Origin: Minisyncoccota bacterium | GTDB taxonomy: Bacteria > Patescibacteriota > Minisyncoccia > Phycocordibacterales > UBA2100 | Assembly (NCBI GenBank): GCA_031291875.1 | Contig: JARLIE010000042.1 | Coordinates: 1-46,444, forward strand | Direction of reading: 5' to 3' | Length of the DNA: 46,444 nucleotides | In this document: positions 1 through 7,798 of the stretch, piece after piece | How positions within the stretch are numbered: the first letter of the stretch is position 1 | Layout of the letters: each line of letters opens with the position of its first letter | The notes under the pieces: generated by a model | Databases searched by the model: none | Told to the model about the DNA's origin: nothing | What the model saw: the letters and a program-made list of their open reading frames with translations, nothing else | Made by a program: the position numbers and the translations under genes

Positions 1-511
1 CGGCGTCCTGCGCGATAATTTCGCAGTAGTTGCCTGCAGAGCGGGCAATCTTGCCACCGTTACCTGGCTTCAATTCGATGTTGTAAACAAAGGTACCTAC
101 CGGGATTTTGCCGAGCGGCAAGCGATTGCCTGGCTTGATCGGAGCGGTTTCGGAAACGATGAATTCGTCGCCAACTTTCACCTTTTGCGGAAGGACGACA
201 TAGCGTTTCTCACCGTCGCGATAAATCGCGAGACCGACGAATGCCGAGCGGAACGGATCGTACTCGATCGAGGCGATCTTTGCCGGGATGTTCTTTTTGT
301 CGAACTTGAAGTCGACATCTCGGTGACGTTGCTTGTGACCTCCACCCTGGTGTCGCACCGTGATGCGGCCTTGGGAGTTGCGGCCGCCGCGCTTTTTTGC
401 GCCCGTGAGGAGCGACTTGGTCGGCTTGTGGCCGGAGAGCATCTCGCGGTAGTTGATGCGAGTCATCTGGCGCAAGCTCTTGGTGACCGGACGATAGGTT
501 TTGATAGACAT
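1..511 (-). CDS. rplB: Ribosomal protein L2 (partial, C-terminus off the left edge)
   Basis: This is the N-terminal part of large-subunit protein L2, which binds 23S rRNA close to the peptidyl transferase centre. About 170 residues are visible; the reading frame runs off the window, so the C-terminal domain with its conserved His cannot be checked. The start reads MSIKTYRPVTKSLRQ, followed by the basic stretch GGGHKQRHRDVDF and the segment GKIARSAGNYCEIIAQDA, all typical of L2. It lies 34 nt after rplW in the usual S10-operon order L3-L4-L23-L2. The 34-nt gap holds no obvious hairpin, so it is probably read from the rplC promoter. Confidence 0.97.
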   Translation of the reverse strand, partial: MSIKTYRPVTKSLRQMTRINYREMLSGHKPTKSLLTGAKKRGGRNSQGRITVRHQGGGHKQRHRDVDFKFDKKNIPAKIASIEYDPFRSAFVGLAIYRDGEKRYVVLPQKVKVGDEFIVSETAPIKPGNRLPLGKIPVGTFVYNIELKPGNGGKIARSAGNYCEIIAQDA

Positions 512-545
512 ACAGGTTTAGTAATTTTTCTAAAATAGATAGGAA

Positions 546-917
546 TTACGCGATGGTGATCGTTTCCCCGCTATTCAGATAGACATATGCCTTCTTGCCG
601 CCGCTCTTGACGCCTGTGCGACCAGTGCGGACATTGCGCGTCTTCTTGGACGGAACCTGGACAACGCGAACCTTGCGCGGAGAGACTTTGTAGACACTGC
701 GAACGGCCGACATGATCTGATTCTTTGTGGCGTCTTGCGCAACATCGAACGTGTAAACCGACATCCCCTGTTGTAGAGAGGCCTTTTCGGTAATGCGGGG
801 GTTCTTAAGTACGTGGGCAATACCGCTCGCATTCAGTACCGAGTTCTGTTTCAAGGCCTCAGCTTGCGGTGCCGCCTTGGTTTCTTTTGTATTCTTTTTT
901 GTTCCAAAGAGTGCCAT
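546..917 (-). CDS. rplW: Ribosomal protein L23
   Basis: L23 (123 residues) sits at the nascent-chain exit tunnel of the large subunit and docks trigger factor and SRP. The core motifs NPRITEKAS, YTFDVAQDATKNQI and VRSVYKV match the family, as does the late KKAYVYL strand. About 35 residues precede the core and are Lys/Ala-rich, a longer N-terminus than in E. coli L23 and probably disordered. Only 5 nt separate it from the rplD stop, so translation is likely coupled with L4 in the rplC-rplD-rplW-rplB series. Confidence 0.97.
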   Translation of the reverse strand: MALFGTKKNTKETKAAPQAEALKQNSVLNASGIAHVLKNPRITEKASLQQGMSVYTFDVAQDATKNQIMSAVRSVYKVSPRKVRVVQVPSKKTRNVRTGRTGVKSGGKKAYVYLNSGETITIA

Positions 918-922
918 ACGAT

Positions 923-1606
923 TTATTTTTCCGATGTTACGCGCTTGGTCATGCGACCTTCAATGATCTTCGCGGACGCTTCAGGGTTTTCGATTACGAC
1001 GATCGAGTTGCCGAGGATAGCGACCGGGTTGAGATCGGAAACCTTCATGGTGCGGACGTTGCCGAGGTTACGGAAGCTCTTTTGCTGCGCTTCGTTCATT
1101 TCAGGAAATGCGATGAGGGCTGCATTCTTTCTCTTTGTCGAAAGCTTTTCAAAACCGGAGATACCGCTCAAGGCCGTCAAAGCTTTCTTGGCAGTCGCTG
1201 TTTTCGGCGCAGTAAGCCCGAAGCTTTCGACGAAGATCACCTCGCCGTCGCGGAGCTTCTTGGAGAGCGCCATATAGAGGGCCTTTGCACGCATTTTCTT
1301 TGGAATTGAGCGGGCATAGACTTTCTCTTTGCTAGGACCGTGAGTCACACCACCGCCTTTCCAAATTGGTGAGCGGATGGATCCGTGACGAGCGCGACCA
1401 GTTCCCTTTTGGCGCCACGGCTTCTTGCCGCCACCGCGAACGTCGCCGCGATCCTTTACATGCGCAACCGGCGTGCGAGCGTTGTCTTGCATCGAGGTGA
1501 CGACCTGGTGCATGAGCGACGCGTTCCATGCGACACCAAAAACGGTCTCCGGAAGGGTCACCGAGCCGGCTTTCTTTCCTTGTGCGTTGTAGATAGGAGC
1601 TTCCAT
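923..1606 (-). CDS. rplD: Ribosomal protein L4
   Basis: L4 (227 residues) is a large-subunit protein whose extended loop lines the exit tunnel. The start is set at MEAPIYNAQGKKAGSV (ATG ending at 1606), although the frame stays open further upstream; this start matches L4 N-termini and leaves a 13-nt gap after rplC. The tunnel loop is recognisable by KPWRQKGTGRARHGS and SPIWKGGGVTHGP, followed by the C-terminal globular part ending near KIIEGRMTKRVTSEK. It belongs to the S10 operon; in E. coli L4 also represses this operon, but nothing in the sequence here shows that this applies. Confidence 0.97.
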   Translation of the reverse strand: MEAPIYNAQGKKAGSVTLPETVFGVAWNASLMHQVVTSMQDNARTPVAHVKDRGDVRGGGKKPWRQKGTGRARHGSIRSPIWKGGGVTHGPSKEKVYARSIPKKMRAKALYMALSKKLRDGEVIFVESFGLTAPKTATAKKALTALSGISGFEKLSTKRKNAALIAFPEMNEAQQKSFRNLGNVRTMKVSDLNPVAILGNSIVVIENPEASAKIIEGRMTKRVTSEK

Positions 1607-1619
1607 AATATTCAATATA

Positions 1620-2225
1620 TTAGCCACGAATTTCGACAAGTGTGCCAGGTCGACCAGGAACGGCACCTGAGATCAAGATTGTATTGGTAGCAGGATCAAC
1701 CTGCAAAATGCGGAGGTTTTTGACCGTAATGCGATCGCCACCCATTCGGCCTGCCATACGCATATTCTTGGCAACGCGACCGCCCGCGCGGCCACCACCT
1801 CCGATGGAACCCGGAGCACGCTCCTTGTTCTTCTGACCGTGAGAGCGAGGACCGCCCTTGAAACCATGTCGCTTTACGACGCCTTGAAAACCCTTACCCT
1901 TGGAAATTGCCGAAACGGCGACGACATCGCCCGGAACGAAGATGGAAACGTCCATCGTCGCACCGCGTTCAACGCCCTCTGCCGGGAACTCACGAAGGTA
2001 ACGAGCCGGAGCAAGATCCTTGAGGTGACCCTTCAAAGGAGCACTCAAATTCTTCTCTTTTTTGGTGCCGAAACCGAACTGAACGGCCGAATAACCGTCC
2101 TTTTCCTTTGTTTTTACCTGAGTGGCGACAAGCGGACCCGCGACGATTGCCGTGGCAGCAGAAACAACCCCCTTCTCATCGAATACCTGGGTCATTTTAC
2201 CTTTAGTACCAAGCATGAATTTCAT
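1620..2225 (-). CDS. rplC: Ribosomal protein L3
   Basis: L3 (201 residues) is an early assembly protein of the large subunit that reaches towards the peptidyl transferase centre. The start is taken at MKFMLGTKGKMTQVF (ATG ending at 2225). The central GKGFQGVVKRHGFKGGPRSH and the loop with GRMGGDRIT are the family signatures. It heads the rplC-rplD-rplW-rplB unit and has its own promoter and hairpin leader (2241-2329), because rpsJ, which normally precedes it directly, lies 12.3 kb away. There is no Shine-Dalgarno motif; the ATG follows a U-rich stretch. Confidence 0.97.
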   Translation of the reverse strand: MKFMLGTKGKMTQVFDEKGVVSAATAIVAGPLVATQVKTKEKDGYSAVQFGFGTKKEKNLSAPLKGHLKDLAPARYLREFPAEGVERGATMDVSIFVPGDVVAVSAISKGKGFQGVVKRHGFKGGPRSHGQKNKERAPGSIGGGGRAGGRVAKNMRMAGRMGGDRITVKNLRILQVDPATNTILISGAVPGRPGTLVEIRG

Positions 2226-2230
2226 ATTGC

Positions 2231-2254
2231 AAAAATTACACCCGCAACGGCGGG
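2231..2254 (-). promoter_or_regulatory. Stem-loop plus U-rich tract in the rplC leader
   Basis: On the minus strand CCCGC-CGTT-GCGGG is followed by a U-rich tract (GUAAUUUUU) and, after 5 more nt, the rplC ATG. It has the form of an intrinsic terminator but stands between the rplC promoter and its start codon, so it is either an attenuator or part of the translation start region. Similar hairpin plus U-tract arrangements precede rpsJ, tuf, fusA, rpsL and nusA. Confidence 0.6.
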
Positions 2255-2301
2255 CTTTTGAAAAGCTCACCATTGGTCCATATCCGGACTTGGGTGCGCG
2301 A

Positions 2302-2329
2302 ACTATACACGATCGATTTGAAAAAGCAA
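2302..2329 (-). promoter_or_regulatory. rplC promoter
   Basis: Minus-strand -35 TTGCTT (2324-2329), 16-nt spacer and -10 TATAGT (2302-2307). The predicted start near 2295 gives a leader of about 70 nt with a small hairpin GTCC-GGATAT-GGAC near its 5' end and a second hairpin before the ATG. The same TTGCTT -35 with 16-nt spacing is seen upstream of rpsJ and fusA. Confidence 0.6.
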
Positions 2330-2333
2330 CGCG

Positions 2334-2447
2334 GGCACCCAGCCCTGGGGTAAGCTTCTTGCCGGCGAGGATGGCCGCGGCTAAAGCCTTGCATATAAAG
2401 ATGTATCGCCCGCAGGCGGCAAGAAGCTTATCCCAGGGCTGGATGCC
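2334..2447. repeat. Long inverted-repeat element A
   Basis: Left arm 2334-2364 and right arm 2417-2447 are complementary over 31 nt with two mismatches, around a 52-nt loop. The inner end of the left arm continues TTGCCGGCGAGGATGG and the right arm is entered through CGCAGGCGGC. Element B (8885-9002) shares these inner motifs but has unrelated arm sequences. Element A lies between the stop of the small membrane protein gene and the rplC promoter, so it could act as a terminator or insulator there, but it lacks a U-tract. Confidence 0.85.
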
Positions 2448-2457
2448 GAGATTTCAA

Positions 2458-2895
2458 CTACGCCTGTGCGTGAGGGTGTCCCATCTCCCGCATAACGCTA
2501 TAGGTAGCGATGAACAAAACAGCGAGCACAATAAGAGCAACCGGAATGATTGGGAGCGATCCATCGAGGCCGAATGCCTGCGCGAGCGAACAGGAAAGAT
2601 CACTGCACTGCGTAACTCCAGTAGACGGTGCCGATTGTACTTCCGGTCGATACGTAAGCTGGGCGGTGGTGAGACCTTGTTTTTGGGCTTGAGTAGTAAG
2701 CGCGTTCACAAGCGCGTTGATCTGGGCGGATGACATGGTTTGCGATCGTGGATCGGCCATAATTTCCGTCTTGATCGTCGCGCGAAGCTGATCGAGTGAT
2801 GCGGTTTGAGCATGAGCGGAGTTCGCGAACATTATGATTGAGGCGAGGACAGCAAAGATCGCCACGGCCCCTATCATCTGTCGAGAGAGTGTCAT
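2458..2895 (-). CDS. Small secreted/membrane protein, function unknown
   Basis: A 145-residue protein not recognised by family. The start is ATG ending at 2895, 7 nt after an extended -10 box, so its own mRNA would be leaderless. Residues about 7-27 form a signal-type hydrophobic segment ending SAHA-Q; the middle is helical and polar (AQTASLDQLRATIKTEI), then a Cys pair in QCSDLSCS, and a C-terminal membrane span (IIPVALIVLAVLFIATYSV) with a short HPHAQA tail. It is the last gene of the minus-strand series beginning at 6254. The topology suggests an extracytoplasmic domain held at the membrane by its C-terminus. Confidence 0.8.
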   Translation of the reverse strand: MTLSRQMIGAVAIFAVLASIIMFANSAHAQTASLDQLRATIKTEIMADPRSQTMSSAQINALVNALTTQAQKQGLTTAQLTYRPEVQSAPSTGVTQCSDLSCSLAQAFGLDGSLPIIPVALIVLAVLFIATYSVMREMGHPHAQA

Positions 2896-2902
2896 ATGCG
2901 CA

Positions 2903-2908
2903 ATAGTA
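2903..2908 (-). promoter_or_regulatory. -10 box (TGG-TACTAT), leaderless start of 2458-2895
   Basis: An extended -10, TGG-TACTAT, ends 7 nt before the ATG on the minus strand, which places the transcription start at or next to the start codon. No convincing -35 is seen. Confidence 0.5.
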
Positions 2909-2963
2909 CCAGAGCCTAGCAAGTCCCCCCGCTCGCAAAGACTCAGAAGTGTTGATAGCGACG

Positions 2964-3992
2964 CTACTGTTCGTTGAACGTCGGAACAATATTTACCGTA
3001 GTCTGGGCGGAGGCCGACGCAGGATTTGATCCCGGGAGACCCTGACAGGTAATCGTATAGATCGTCTGTCCCGTAAGTTTGCTTGAGACCTGGCTTCCGG
3101 AAGTTCCGGTCCAAGTTCCGGTGCTATTGCTTCCGTTTCCGTCACCGTTGGATCCTACGACGGTGCAAGACGAGACATTTTGCGCCTGCCATGCAATCAC
3201 TGCCGTCTCGCCGCTTTTTACGAGTGTGGGTTTTACTTGCCAGGTCGCAATGGCGGGTGCAGGAGGCGGCAAACAGACTCCGCCGGAGCAGCCGTAATTA
3301 CACTGCTGAGTTGCCGAAGCTGAAATGCTGCATTGCGCATTTTCGTAGTACTGGTTTCCGTTCAAACAAATGTACCCAGCAGAACAACCGACGAATACAC
3401 ATTGCGTACCTTGCTGCACGTAACCGTTCGGACATCCTTGGAAGATGCATTGCGTGCCTTGTTGTGAATAACCGAGAGGGCAACCGGTGAATGCGCATGC
3501 ATTCGCTTCAAAGGTGTATCCAACGGGGCAGTTGCCTCCATTACCTCCCGGATTACCACTACCATTTGTGCAAGCAGCTGCATTCCCTTCTGCACACGTA
3601 CACTGCGACACATTTCCATTTGGAGCAGTACTTACGCCGTCGGGACAAAGAGGGTGATTATTTATACAGGCGATCGTATTCCCCTCTGCACAAGTACATT
3701 GATTCACATCGTTGTTCGGAGCCAAATTCACTCCATCCGGACAAAGAGTGTATTGTGCCAAATATCCTCCACAGCCGTAGGGCGCATCGGCATCTCCAGG
3801 ATTTGAGGGACATGACGCCGGCATGATCAACATGCCGTGTGTGGAATTGTCGGTAAACGCAACTTCCACCGATGCAAATGGCTTAGGCGATTGCGATACC
3901 GCGTGCGCGGTCGAAACGGCAATAAGCACAAGCACTGCGACAGCGAGTAATCTTGGTAAAATTGAGGAGCTAAAACGGCGTAGGTGTTCCAT
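2964..3992 (-). CDS. Cys-rich secreted surface protein with C-terminal Ig-like domain
   Basis: A 342-residue exported protein. An N-terminal signal segment (LLAVAVLVLIAVSTAHA) is followed by KPFASVEVAF, the motif IMPASCPSNP, two copies of a module with LCPDG...QC(T)CAEGN..AC, and three copies of a GCPxGYxxQGTQCxF-type module, ending in a Cys-rich knot near CNYGCSGGVC. The last 95 residues are an Ig-like domain (SGETAVIAWQAQNVSSCTVVGSNGDG) ending NIVPTFNEQ. The N-terminal motif and C-terminal domain recur in 25504-27090, and the C-terminal domain in 18899-20800. It starts 8 nt after the TPR gene, so it is in its operon. Likely disulfide-rich cell-surface structure; ligand unknown. Confidence 0.85.
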   Translation of the reverse strand: MEHLRRFSSSILPRLLAVAVLVLIAVSTAHAVSQSPKPFASVEVAFTDNSTHGMLIMPASCPSNPGDADAPYGCGGYLAQYTLCPDGVNLAPNNDVNQCTCAEGNTIACINNHPLCPDGVSTAPNGNVSQCTCAEGNAAACTNGSGNPGGNGGNCPVGYTFEANACAFTGCPLGYSQQGTQCIFQGCPNGYVQQGTQCVFVGCSAGYICLNGNQYYENAQCSISASATQQCNYGCSGGVCLPPPAPAIATWQVKPTLVKSGETAVIAWQAQNVSSCTVVGSNGDGNGSNSTGTWTGTSGSQVSSKLTGQTIYTITCQGLPGSNPASASAQTTVNIVPTFNEQ

Positions 3993-4000
3993 AGAAATAG

Positions 4001-4819
4001 TTACTTAGATTGTACAGTGCTTGAAGCGATAGCCGACTGTATGGTGTGCATATTGTCGACGACCGACTTTCGAAAGACGTCGAGTCCTTCAGATGCGATG
4101 GCGGGATCGTTTCCGGGATAGGCGATGGACCATTCTTGCGGCGTAAGATTTTCGACAGAAGTATATGCTTTTTGTGCGGCATCAAGGGCTTGTTTGTACT
4201 CCCCGAGCTCGAACAACGCGGTCGCCTTCGAGTTCAACAACCAAGCGTTTGCAGGAACGTCCGCAAGACCAGAATTCGTAACATCGAGCGCTTCGCTATA
4301 ACGCTTTGCTTTCAAAAGCACCCAGGCCTCATCATTTTTTGCGGCCCAATTGTGGGGCTCAAACGTAAGGAAATGTGCGTAATCGGTGGCAGCGGCATCG
4401 TACAAACCCATGTACCCCTCAATGAGCCCCCTCACGTAATAGGCTTTCGGCTCAGAGTCGCCATGGAGTGATATTTGCAAATTAATATCCACGAGTGCTT
4501 GCTGATAGTCCGCATTGAGAAACGCGATGCGGGCTAATTCATGGTACAGGTACGGAATCGCGGTATCTGATTTCGCGGCTTTACTAAAGAAGTATTCTGC
4601 TAGTCGTATGTTGTATGCCTCCGGTTTCGTATCATCAAAATGCTCTTCTCCATACCCAAATTCTCGCTCGGCATTCGGGAAAAGCATCGTGGAACCGATT
4701 TCATACATATCACGCAATGACTCCGCGTACGCAGTCGCAAGTAGACCTAAAAACAGAATTGCGAGAACCGTGTAAAGCAACCACGAATACCGGCTTCCCT
4801 GTCGCTTTTTCCCGGTCAC
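4001..4819 (-). CDS. Membrane-anchored tetratricopeptide (TPR) protein
   Basis: A GTG start at 4819 is preferred over the upstream ATG at 4909: the GTG overlaps the TGA of the preceding gene (GTGA), giving 272 residues VTGKKRQGSRYSWLL... with one N-terminal membrane span (LLYTVLAILFLGLLATAYA) right after a basic start. The rest is helical repeats of TPR type, for example AIPYLYHELARIAFLNADYQ, KAYYVRGLIEGYMGLYDAA, WAAKNDEAWVLLKAKRYSEA and AWLLNSKATALFELGEY. TPR domains are protein-protein scaffolds; here it would face outside the cytoplasm. It is translationally coupled to the other membrane-anchored repeat protein upstream and followed closely by a surface protein gene. Confidence 0.85.
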   Translation of the reverse strand: MTGKKRQGSRYSWLLYTVLAILFLGLLATAYAESLRDMYEIGSTMLFPNAEREFGYGEEHFDDTKPEAYNIRLAEYFFSKAAKSDTAIPYLYHELARIAFLNADYQQALVDINLQISLHGDSEPKAYYVRGLIEGYMGLYDAAATDYAHFLTFEPHNWAAKNDEAWVLLKAKRYSEALDVTNSGLADVPANAWLLNSKATALFELGEYKQALDAAQKAYTSVENLTPQEWSIAYPGNDPAIASEGLDVFRKSVVDNMHTIQSAIASSTVQSK

Positions 4820-5943
4820 GTTGACGAAGGAGAGGAAGCCGTAACAAGCTTCGTGACCGCAGCCGCGAAATTCGGCGAAACCGCAAACATCGCCTTCAGA
4901 GTTAGCCACGTCGCTCCGGATCGATTCGCATGCGCTTGCAAGAGAAGAGCGCCGAGAGGATGTGCCGCCGGGTTCGCGAGCGTGTTCAAATCTTGCGCAA
5001 GCTGATCAAGTTGCGTCTTCTCGCCTGCAACATCCTTGTCCGCAGCTAAGATTTTTGCGTATTGGTACAAAACCGATAGCGTCTCGTCTTGAGCAAGCGT
5101 GCTCTTTTGGGTCTGAGCGAATTGGAAGAAGTTCTGAAATTCATTTCGATAGAGCTTCTCATACGGAGCACCGACCTCAATTGCGAGACGGCCTGCGACA
5201 ATTGCCCGGCCTGCACGGTAGATCATATATCGATTACTGTTCGTGTAATACGACGTCTGAGCTTCGATCGTCGACTGCGTATCGGCGTACCCGAGATACT
5301 GCTGTGCAGTCGCAGCATACGCGGCCGTTGTACTAGCAGATTGCTGAGGGTTTTGAAAATATTGTCCCGAGGCAATCTGCGCCACATAAATAGCGGCTGT
5401 GCTGGTTTTACTCAAAGCATAGGATGCTTCTTCCACATTCAGATCGGAAAGCTGTGGATTGCCCGAAACGAGGTATGTTGACAACGGATCACCCTTAAAC
5501 ACTTCATTGAAGACTTGCATGTTGTTTCCGGAGGAGTTGTACGCATTCCCTAAGATACTCATTGCTGTTGCACGAGTATTTGCCGAGAGATTTTGATCGA
5601 GGACGATGCCCTTCATAGCATCAACGTCGTTTAATTCCGACTGAACGTCACCGGAAACATTGAATGCGACACCTGCAATATTGATTGCAGCAAACGCCTT
5701 TTGCTCATTTGTAACCTGAGGATCATTCAAAATCGATTGGTATTGGGTGATGGCCGCCTGATCATCCCCCGCCATCTTCGCCTGTAGCAATGGGACAAGA
5801 TATGTAGGAGTACTACCGCTTATCGTCTTGGTTTGATTGCTGTTAAGCGCGGAGAAGTACGTTATCCCGAGTCCGAGTAGCAACACTAGTAGCAATAGCG
5901 CCACCAGCCACGCGAGAAGTTTCCAAATGGGAAAAGTGTGCAT
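4816..5943 (-). CDS. Membrane-anchored helical-repeat protein (TPR-like)
   Basis: A 375-residue protein starting MHTFPIWKLLAWLV, with one strong N-terminal membrane span (LLAWLVALLLLVLLLGLGITYF) and a large extracytoplasmic helical domain. Segments such as MAGDDQAAITQYQSILNDPQ and QKAFAAINIAGVAFNVSGD resemble degenerate TPRs. The frame is open to 5976, but the ATG at 5943 is chosen because it follows the upstream stop by 11 nt and is preceded by AAAGG. It sits directly downstream of the Gly/Ser/Cys-tailed protein and overlaps the next TPR gene by 4 nt, so the three are probably made together. Function not recognised. Confidence 0.85.
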   Translation of the reverse strand: MHTFPIWKLLAWLVALLLLVLLLGLGITYFSALNSNQTKTISGSTPTYLVPLLQAKMAGDDQAAITQYQSILNDPQVTNEQKAFAAINIAGVAFNVSGDVQSELNDVDAMKGIVLDQNLSANTRATAMSILGNAYNSSGNNMQVFNEVFKGDPLSTYLVSGNPQLSDLNVEEASYALSKTSTAAIYVAQIASGQYFQNPQQSASTTAAYAATAQQYLGYADTQSTIEAQTSYYTNSNRYMIYRAGRAIVAGRLAIEVGAPYEKLYRNEFQNFFQFAQTQKSTLAQDETLSVLYQYAKILAADKDVAGEKTQLDQLAQDLNTLANPAAHPLGALLLQAHANRSGATWLTLKAMFAVSPNFAAAVTKLVTASSPSST

Positions 5944-5954
5944 ACCTTTAAGGC

Positions 5955-6254
5955 TCACGCCCCTCCACACCCACAACCGGAACCACTATCGCCTCCTCCG
6001 CAGTCTGCGCCGCAACCACTACCACTCGCAGATCCGCTATCTCCCCCAGAAACACAACCACTTCCGCCGGAAGCAGGCGCATCGGCATGAGCAACGCCAA
6101 CTCCGAATGTGTTAGAGAAAGATTTTGTCGTACCGGATTTTGAGACAAAACTAAAGAGTAGTATTCCAAAGCCCAAAACGACGAGCAGTATTTCAACAAG
6201 TCTCTTAAAAGTATTGTGCTTCGTCTCTGCATTCGCTCGACCAAGGACCGCCAT
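5955..6254 (-). CDS. Membrane protein with Gly/Ser/Cys-rich tail; candidate azole-RiPP precursor
   Basis: A 99-residue protein, first gene of the minus-strand operon. Residues 1-19 are charged, about 20-37 form a membrane span (LVEILLVVLGFGILLFSF), 38-57 are a polar linker ending GVGVAHA, and 58-99 are almost only Gly, Ser, Cys, Asp and Ala, with Cys at 67, 81, 85, 94 and 96 and nine Ser. The tail resembles the core of microcin B17-type precursors, in which Cys and Ser become thiazoles and oxazoles. A YcaO gene and a SagB-type oxidase gene lie divergently next to it. Against a precursor role: the leader contains a membrane span, unusual for ribosomally made peptides, and it heads an operon of membrane-anchored TPR genes. 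It may be a membrane protein with a low-complexity tail that is or is not modified. Confidence 0.75.
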   Translation of the reverse strand: MAVLGRANAETKHNTFKRLVEILLVVLGFGILLFSFVSKSGTTKSFSNTFGVGVAHADAPASGGSGCVSGGDSGSASGSGCGADCGGGDSGSGCGCGGA

Positions 6255-6343
6255 ATATAACTGATATTTGCATCAACGGACTAGTTCATCAAGAGCGGGC
6301 GGTGGATAAACATTGCATACTTCGCGCTCCCGCTGTCCGCTGG

Positions 6344-6349
6344 TATGAT
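6344..6349 (+). promoter_or_regulatory. -10 box (TGG-TATGAT) of the YcaO gene
   Basis: The extended -10 TGG-TATGAT ends 6 nt before the ATG at 6356. This supports 6356 as the start, over the GTG at 6302, and implies a leaderless YcaO-SagB mRNA. Confidence 0.5.
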
Positions 6350-6355
6350 GCACGG

Positions 6356-7798
6356 ATGATTTTTGATGCCATTGCGTTCAGTGATACACGTACCGGCAAC
6401 AACACAACAAGCAAAGCACTTAAAGCTTTTGCTGATTTTATGGAAAGAAAGCTCGGCGTTCGCATCGTACGCGAGCTGCAAACCATCCCGTTTCGACGGC
6501 CAGATCTTTTGGAGCCGATGGAGCTCGCGGCACTCTTGAAAGAACACGGAATCATACAGGAACTTGCACCAATACGTTATTTCCCCGATGAGCCGAGAAT
6601 GAAAGGATGGTATGCGATTTGCAATGACCCAACGAGCCACCAGGTTGGAGGCACCACATGGGACAGTGACGAATTATCATTATATGCAACCCTCGCGGAG
6701 GCGCTCGAACGATATATATGGATGACGCAAGATGACTATTTTGTGGATCCCATTCGAGCTACGACTGAAGCTATCGCAAAGCGAGGCAAGTATGTCTCCC
6801 CGCATGATTTTGTCGGATATTCTGAGGAACAACGCGCTTTGCATCCTTCAAGAAAACTCCGTGCTGATGCTAAGTATCTCTGGATTCGCGGCACATCCCT
6901 CGTAAGCGGCGCAAAAATATACGTTCCCGCGCAAACAGTATCAGGCCTTTGGCGTCAGAACTGGGCGGGGGGTGCCGAAGAGCCCCTTATCCGACAACAG
7001 AACACGAACGGCCTTGCAACCTGGCCAACAAAGATCGGCGCCAGGCTAGCAGGCGCCCTAGAGGTTATTGAGCGGGAGGCATACATGACCATGTGGCTCA
7101 ATCAGCTCTCGACGCCGCGTATCTCTATTGATTCACTCCGCTCCGAGTTTCCGGAGCTGCAAAAAATCTTTTCACTTTGTGAGAAGTTCAGAATGAAAGT
7201 GCACGTCCTTCCGCTCCCGACCGATGCACCTGCGCATGTTGTTGCAGTGGTTGTCGAAGACATGAGCGGCCAGGCACCTCGTTTCACCATTGGCCTCAAA
7301 GCGCATACGTCGCTCTCCCAAGCCGTTCAAAAAGCTCTTACGGAAGCGCTTAGAGCGCACCGTGGGTACCGTCTATGGGTACATGCCGGCAATACATGGG
7401 ACGTAAGCACCCCCGTCGAGAAAGTCGGCCATCGCGACCGGCTCTATTATTGGGGCGTGCCCGAGCACGCAAAACACCTCGAATTTATGTTGCGCGGACC
7501 GGAACGGGCGTTCGAGCACAAAGCCTGGGATTCCGATACTATTGAGGAGCACTATCGTCGAATCATCGAGTGGTGCAGTGAAAAGAATTTCGAGTGCATT
7601 TCCGTCCCGTTGACTCTCTCCGCAATGAATCCAACATCACTGCATATTGAAATGATTCTCATACCCCAGCTCCATCCGACGTATCTAGATGAATCCACTC
7701 GACAATTCGGCGGATCGAGGTGGCGCGATGTAGCAATCTCGGCAGGCTACACTCCCCGCAAGAAGCCGTACGATGAACGACCTCACCCATTCTCATGA
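6356..7798 (+). CDS. YcaO-family ATP-dependent cyclodehydratase
   Basis: A 480-residue YcaO protein. These enzymes use ATP to phosphorylate backbone amides, so that Cys/Ser/Thr side chains cyclise to azolines. ATP/Mg-binding signatures are present: TLAEALERY (residues 112-120), NTNGLATWPTKIG (216-228), ALEVIEREAY (234-243) and ALTEALRAHRG (327-337). The C-terminus ends PHPFS, close to the Pro-rich PHPFP end of azoline-forming YcaOs. About 80 residues precede the catalytic core, too few for an obvious RiPP-recognition or E1-like partner domain, and no such partner gene is adjacent. The ATG at 6356 is chosen from the -10 spacing. It overlaps the SagB gene by ATGA, so the two are coupled. Substrate inferred, not shown: the Gly/Ser/Cys tail at 5955-6254. 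Confidence 0.93.
   Translation: MIFDAIAFSDTRTGNNTTSKALKAFADFMERKLGVRIVRELQTIPFRRPDLLEPMELAALLKEHGIIQELAPIRYFPDEPRMKGWYAICNDPTSHQVGGTTWDSDELSLYATLAEALERYIWMTQDDYFVDPIRATTEAIAKRGKYVSPHDFVGYSEEQRALHPSRKLRADAKYLWIRGTSLVSGAKIYVPAQTVSGLWRQNWAGGAEEPLIRQQNTNGLATWPTKIGARLAGALEVIEREAYMTMWLNQLSTPRISIDSLRSEFPELQKIFSLCEKFRMKVHVLPLPTDAPAHVVAVVVEDMSGQAPRFTIGLKAHTSLSQAVQKALTEALRAHRGYRLWVHAGNTWDVSTPVEKVGHRDRLYYWGVPEHAKHLEFMLRGPERAFEHKAWDSDTIEEHYRRIIEWCSEKNFECISVPLTLSAMNPTSLHIEMILIPQLHPTYLDESTRQFGGSRWRDVAISAGYTPRKKPYDERPHPFS

Noticed and set aside
7796-7798. TGA read as glycine (code 25 of Gracilibacteria/Absconditabacteria)
   Set aside because: TGA stops sit at sensible family ends and in ATGA overlaps (YcaO/SagB, tpiA/pgk); no protein needs read-through.
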